Assembly: GCA_014695175.1 (NCBI GenBank)
Contig: JACJNV010000218.1
Span: 1 to 53,194 of the forward strand
Direction: 5' to 3'
Length of the DNA: 53,194 bases
From: Microcoleus sp. FACHB-DQ6
GTDB lineage: Bacteria; Cyanobacteriota; Cyanobacteriia; Cyanobacteriales; Microcoleaceae
A model generated the notes under the pieces. The model was not told where the DNA came from and did no database searches. It worked only from the letters and a program-made list of their open reading frames with translations. Both the position numbers and the translations under genes were made by a program. Below, one piece after another: positions 52,962 through 53,194 of this stretch. Within the stretch, counting starts at the first letter, position 1, and each line of letters opens with the position of its first letter.

Positions 52962-53194
52962 ATGATACTAACATTCTACCAGACTCATTTACAAAAATAC
53001 CTGACACCATCTCAGTTTTTGGTGATGACAATCTTGCTATCCTTGATACAATCAGAAAAACAGGTGAGATTAGAACGGCTATCCCGAGTATTTCCCTATT
53101 TAATTACAGCCGAAAGTCGGCGACGTAAATTACAAAGATTTTTAGATTTACCTCACTTAACGATCGAATTAATTTGGTTCCCATTAATTACTTA
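52962..53194 (+). CDS. IS4-type transposase, N-terminal part (runs off window)
   Basis: From ATG 52962 the plus strand is open to the end of the window. It reads MILTFYQTHLQKYLTPSQFL, VMTILLSLIQSEKQVRLERL, then TAESRRRKLQRFLDLPHLTI and ELIWFPLI. This is the N-terminal pattern of the IS4-like transposases frequent in cyanobacteria (helix-rich region ending in an IWFPL segment), about 77 residues here. The catalytic DDE residues lie beyond the window. The left end of the element is probably near 52851, where a GC-rich tip (TGGGGGGGTGACAACCAGCC, 52852-52871) meets the broken Doc toxin gene. The right end and any target duplication cannot be seen. Confidence 0.75.
   Translation, partial: MILTFYQTHLQKYLTPSQFLVMTILLSLIQSEKQVRLERLSRVFPYLITAESRRRKLQRFLDLPHLTIELIWFPLIT

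Noticed and set aside
52750-53031. 93-codon minus-strand frame
   Set aside because: Chimera of IS-end sequence read backwards and the out-of-frame Doc remnant; only GLLESAWDRPQATFGG is meaningful and is covered by the pseudogene call.

Overview
The window comes from a cyanobacterium, most likely a filamentous, non-heterocystous one of the Microcoleus/Oscillatoria/Phormidium type. This rests on the many GCGATCGC (HIP1) octamers, a Ycf51-family gene, a cyanobacterial sucrose synthase, large TPR and multi-domain signalling proteins, Uma2-family genes, a TPS/haemagglutinin-CHAT protein and short tandem heptamer repeats. The genus is an inference from style, not from a marker gene. No rRNA, tRNA or CRISPR array was seen.

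Layout. 1-397 is the N-terminal part of a secreted peptidoglycan-binding-like protein. 1045-5118 holds sucrose synthase and an M32 carboxypeptidase. 5198-9319 holds two TPR proteins, the second built of near-identical 102-bp units. 9452-10190 is a broken Uma2 gene carrying a 131-bp MITE-like insertion, followed by a second MITE-like repeat and a Ycf51-family gene. 11059-16191 is a tightly overlapping operon of hybrid histidine kinase, single-domain response regulator and response regulator-adenylate cyclase. 16273-17544 is an orphan TnpB, then a MASE1 histidine kinase (18329-20842), a sugar-binding lipoprotein, an RNA cytosine methyltransferase and fmt. 25177-30694 is a minus-strand DNA-transaction cluster: ATP-dependent DNA-ligase-like protein, Uma2, SbcD-like nuclease, and an AAA15 ATPase/DUF4435 pair resembling the PARIS anti-phage system. 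31043-33111 has a glutaredoxin-like gene and murE. 33281-40450 has a 1794-residue Ser/Thr kinase-ATPase-histidine kinase and a degenerate-looking histidine kinase. tldD, a small secreted protein, coaE and a giant secreted haemagglutinin-CHAT protein follow. The right end is a graveyard of small nuclease and toxin genes (restriction-endonuclease-like pseudogene, Uma2, broken Doc toxin) plus a secreted trypsin-like/TPR protease and the start of an IS4-type transposase cut by the window edge.

Two themes stand out. First, the AAA15/DUF4435 pair, translationally coupled by an ATGA overlap, is the best candidate for an immune system here. Second, dispersed repeats have entered genes: one MITE-like copy disrupts a Uma2 gene, while repeat-derived segments sit in frame inside murE, coaE and the hybrid kinase, apparently tolerated. 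At least three small accessory genes (Uma2, restriction-like, Doc) are decayed by nonsense or frameshift changes, which fits turnover of defence and toxin genes.
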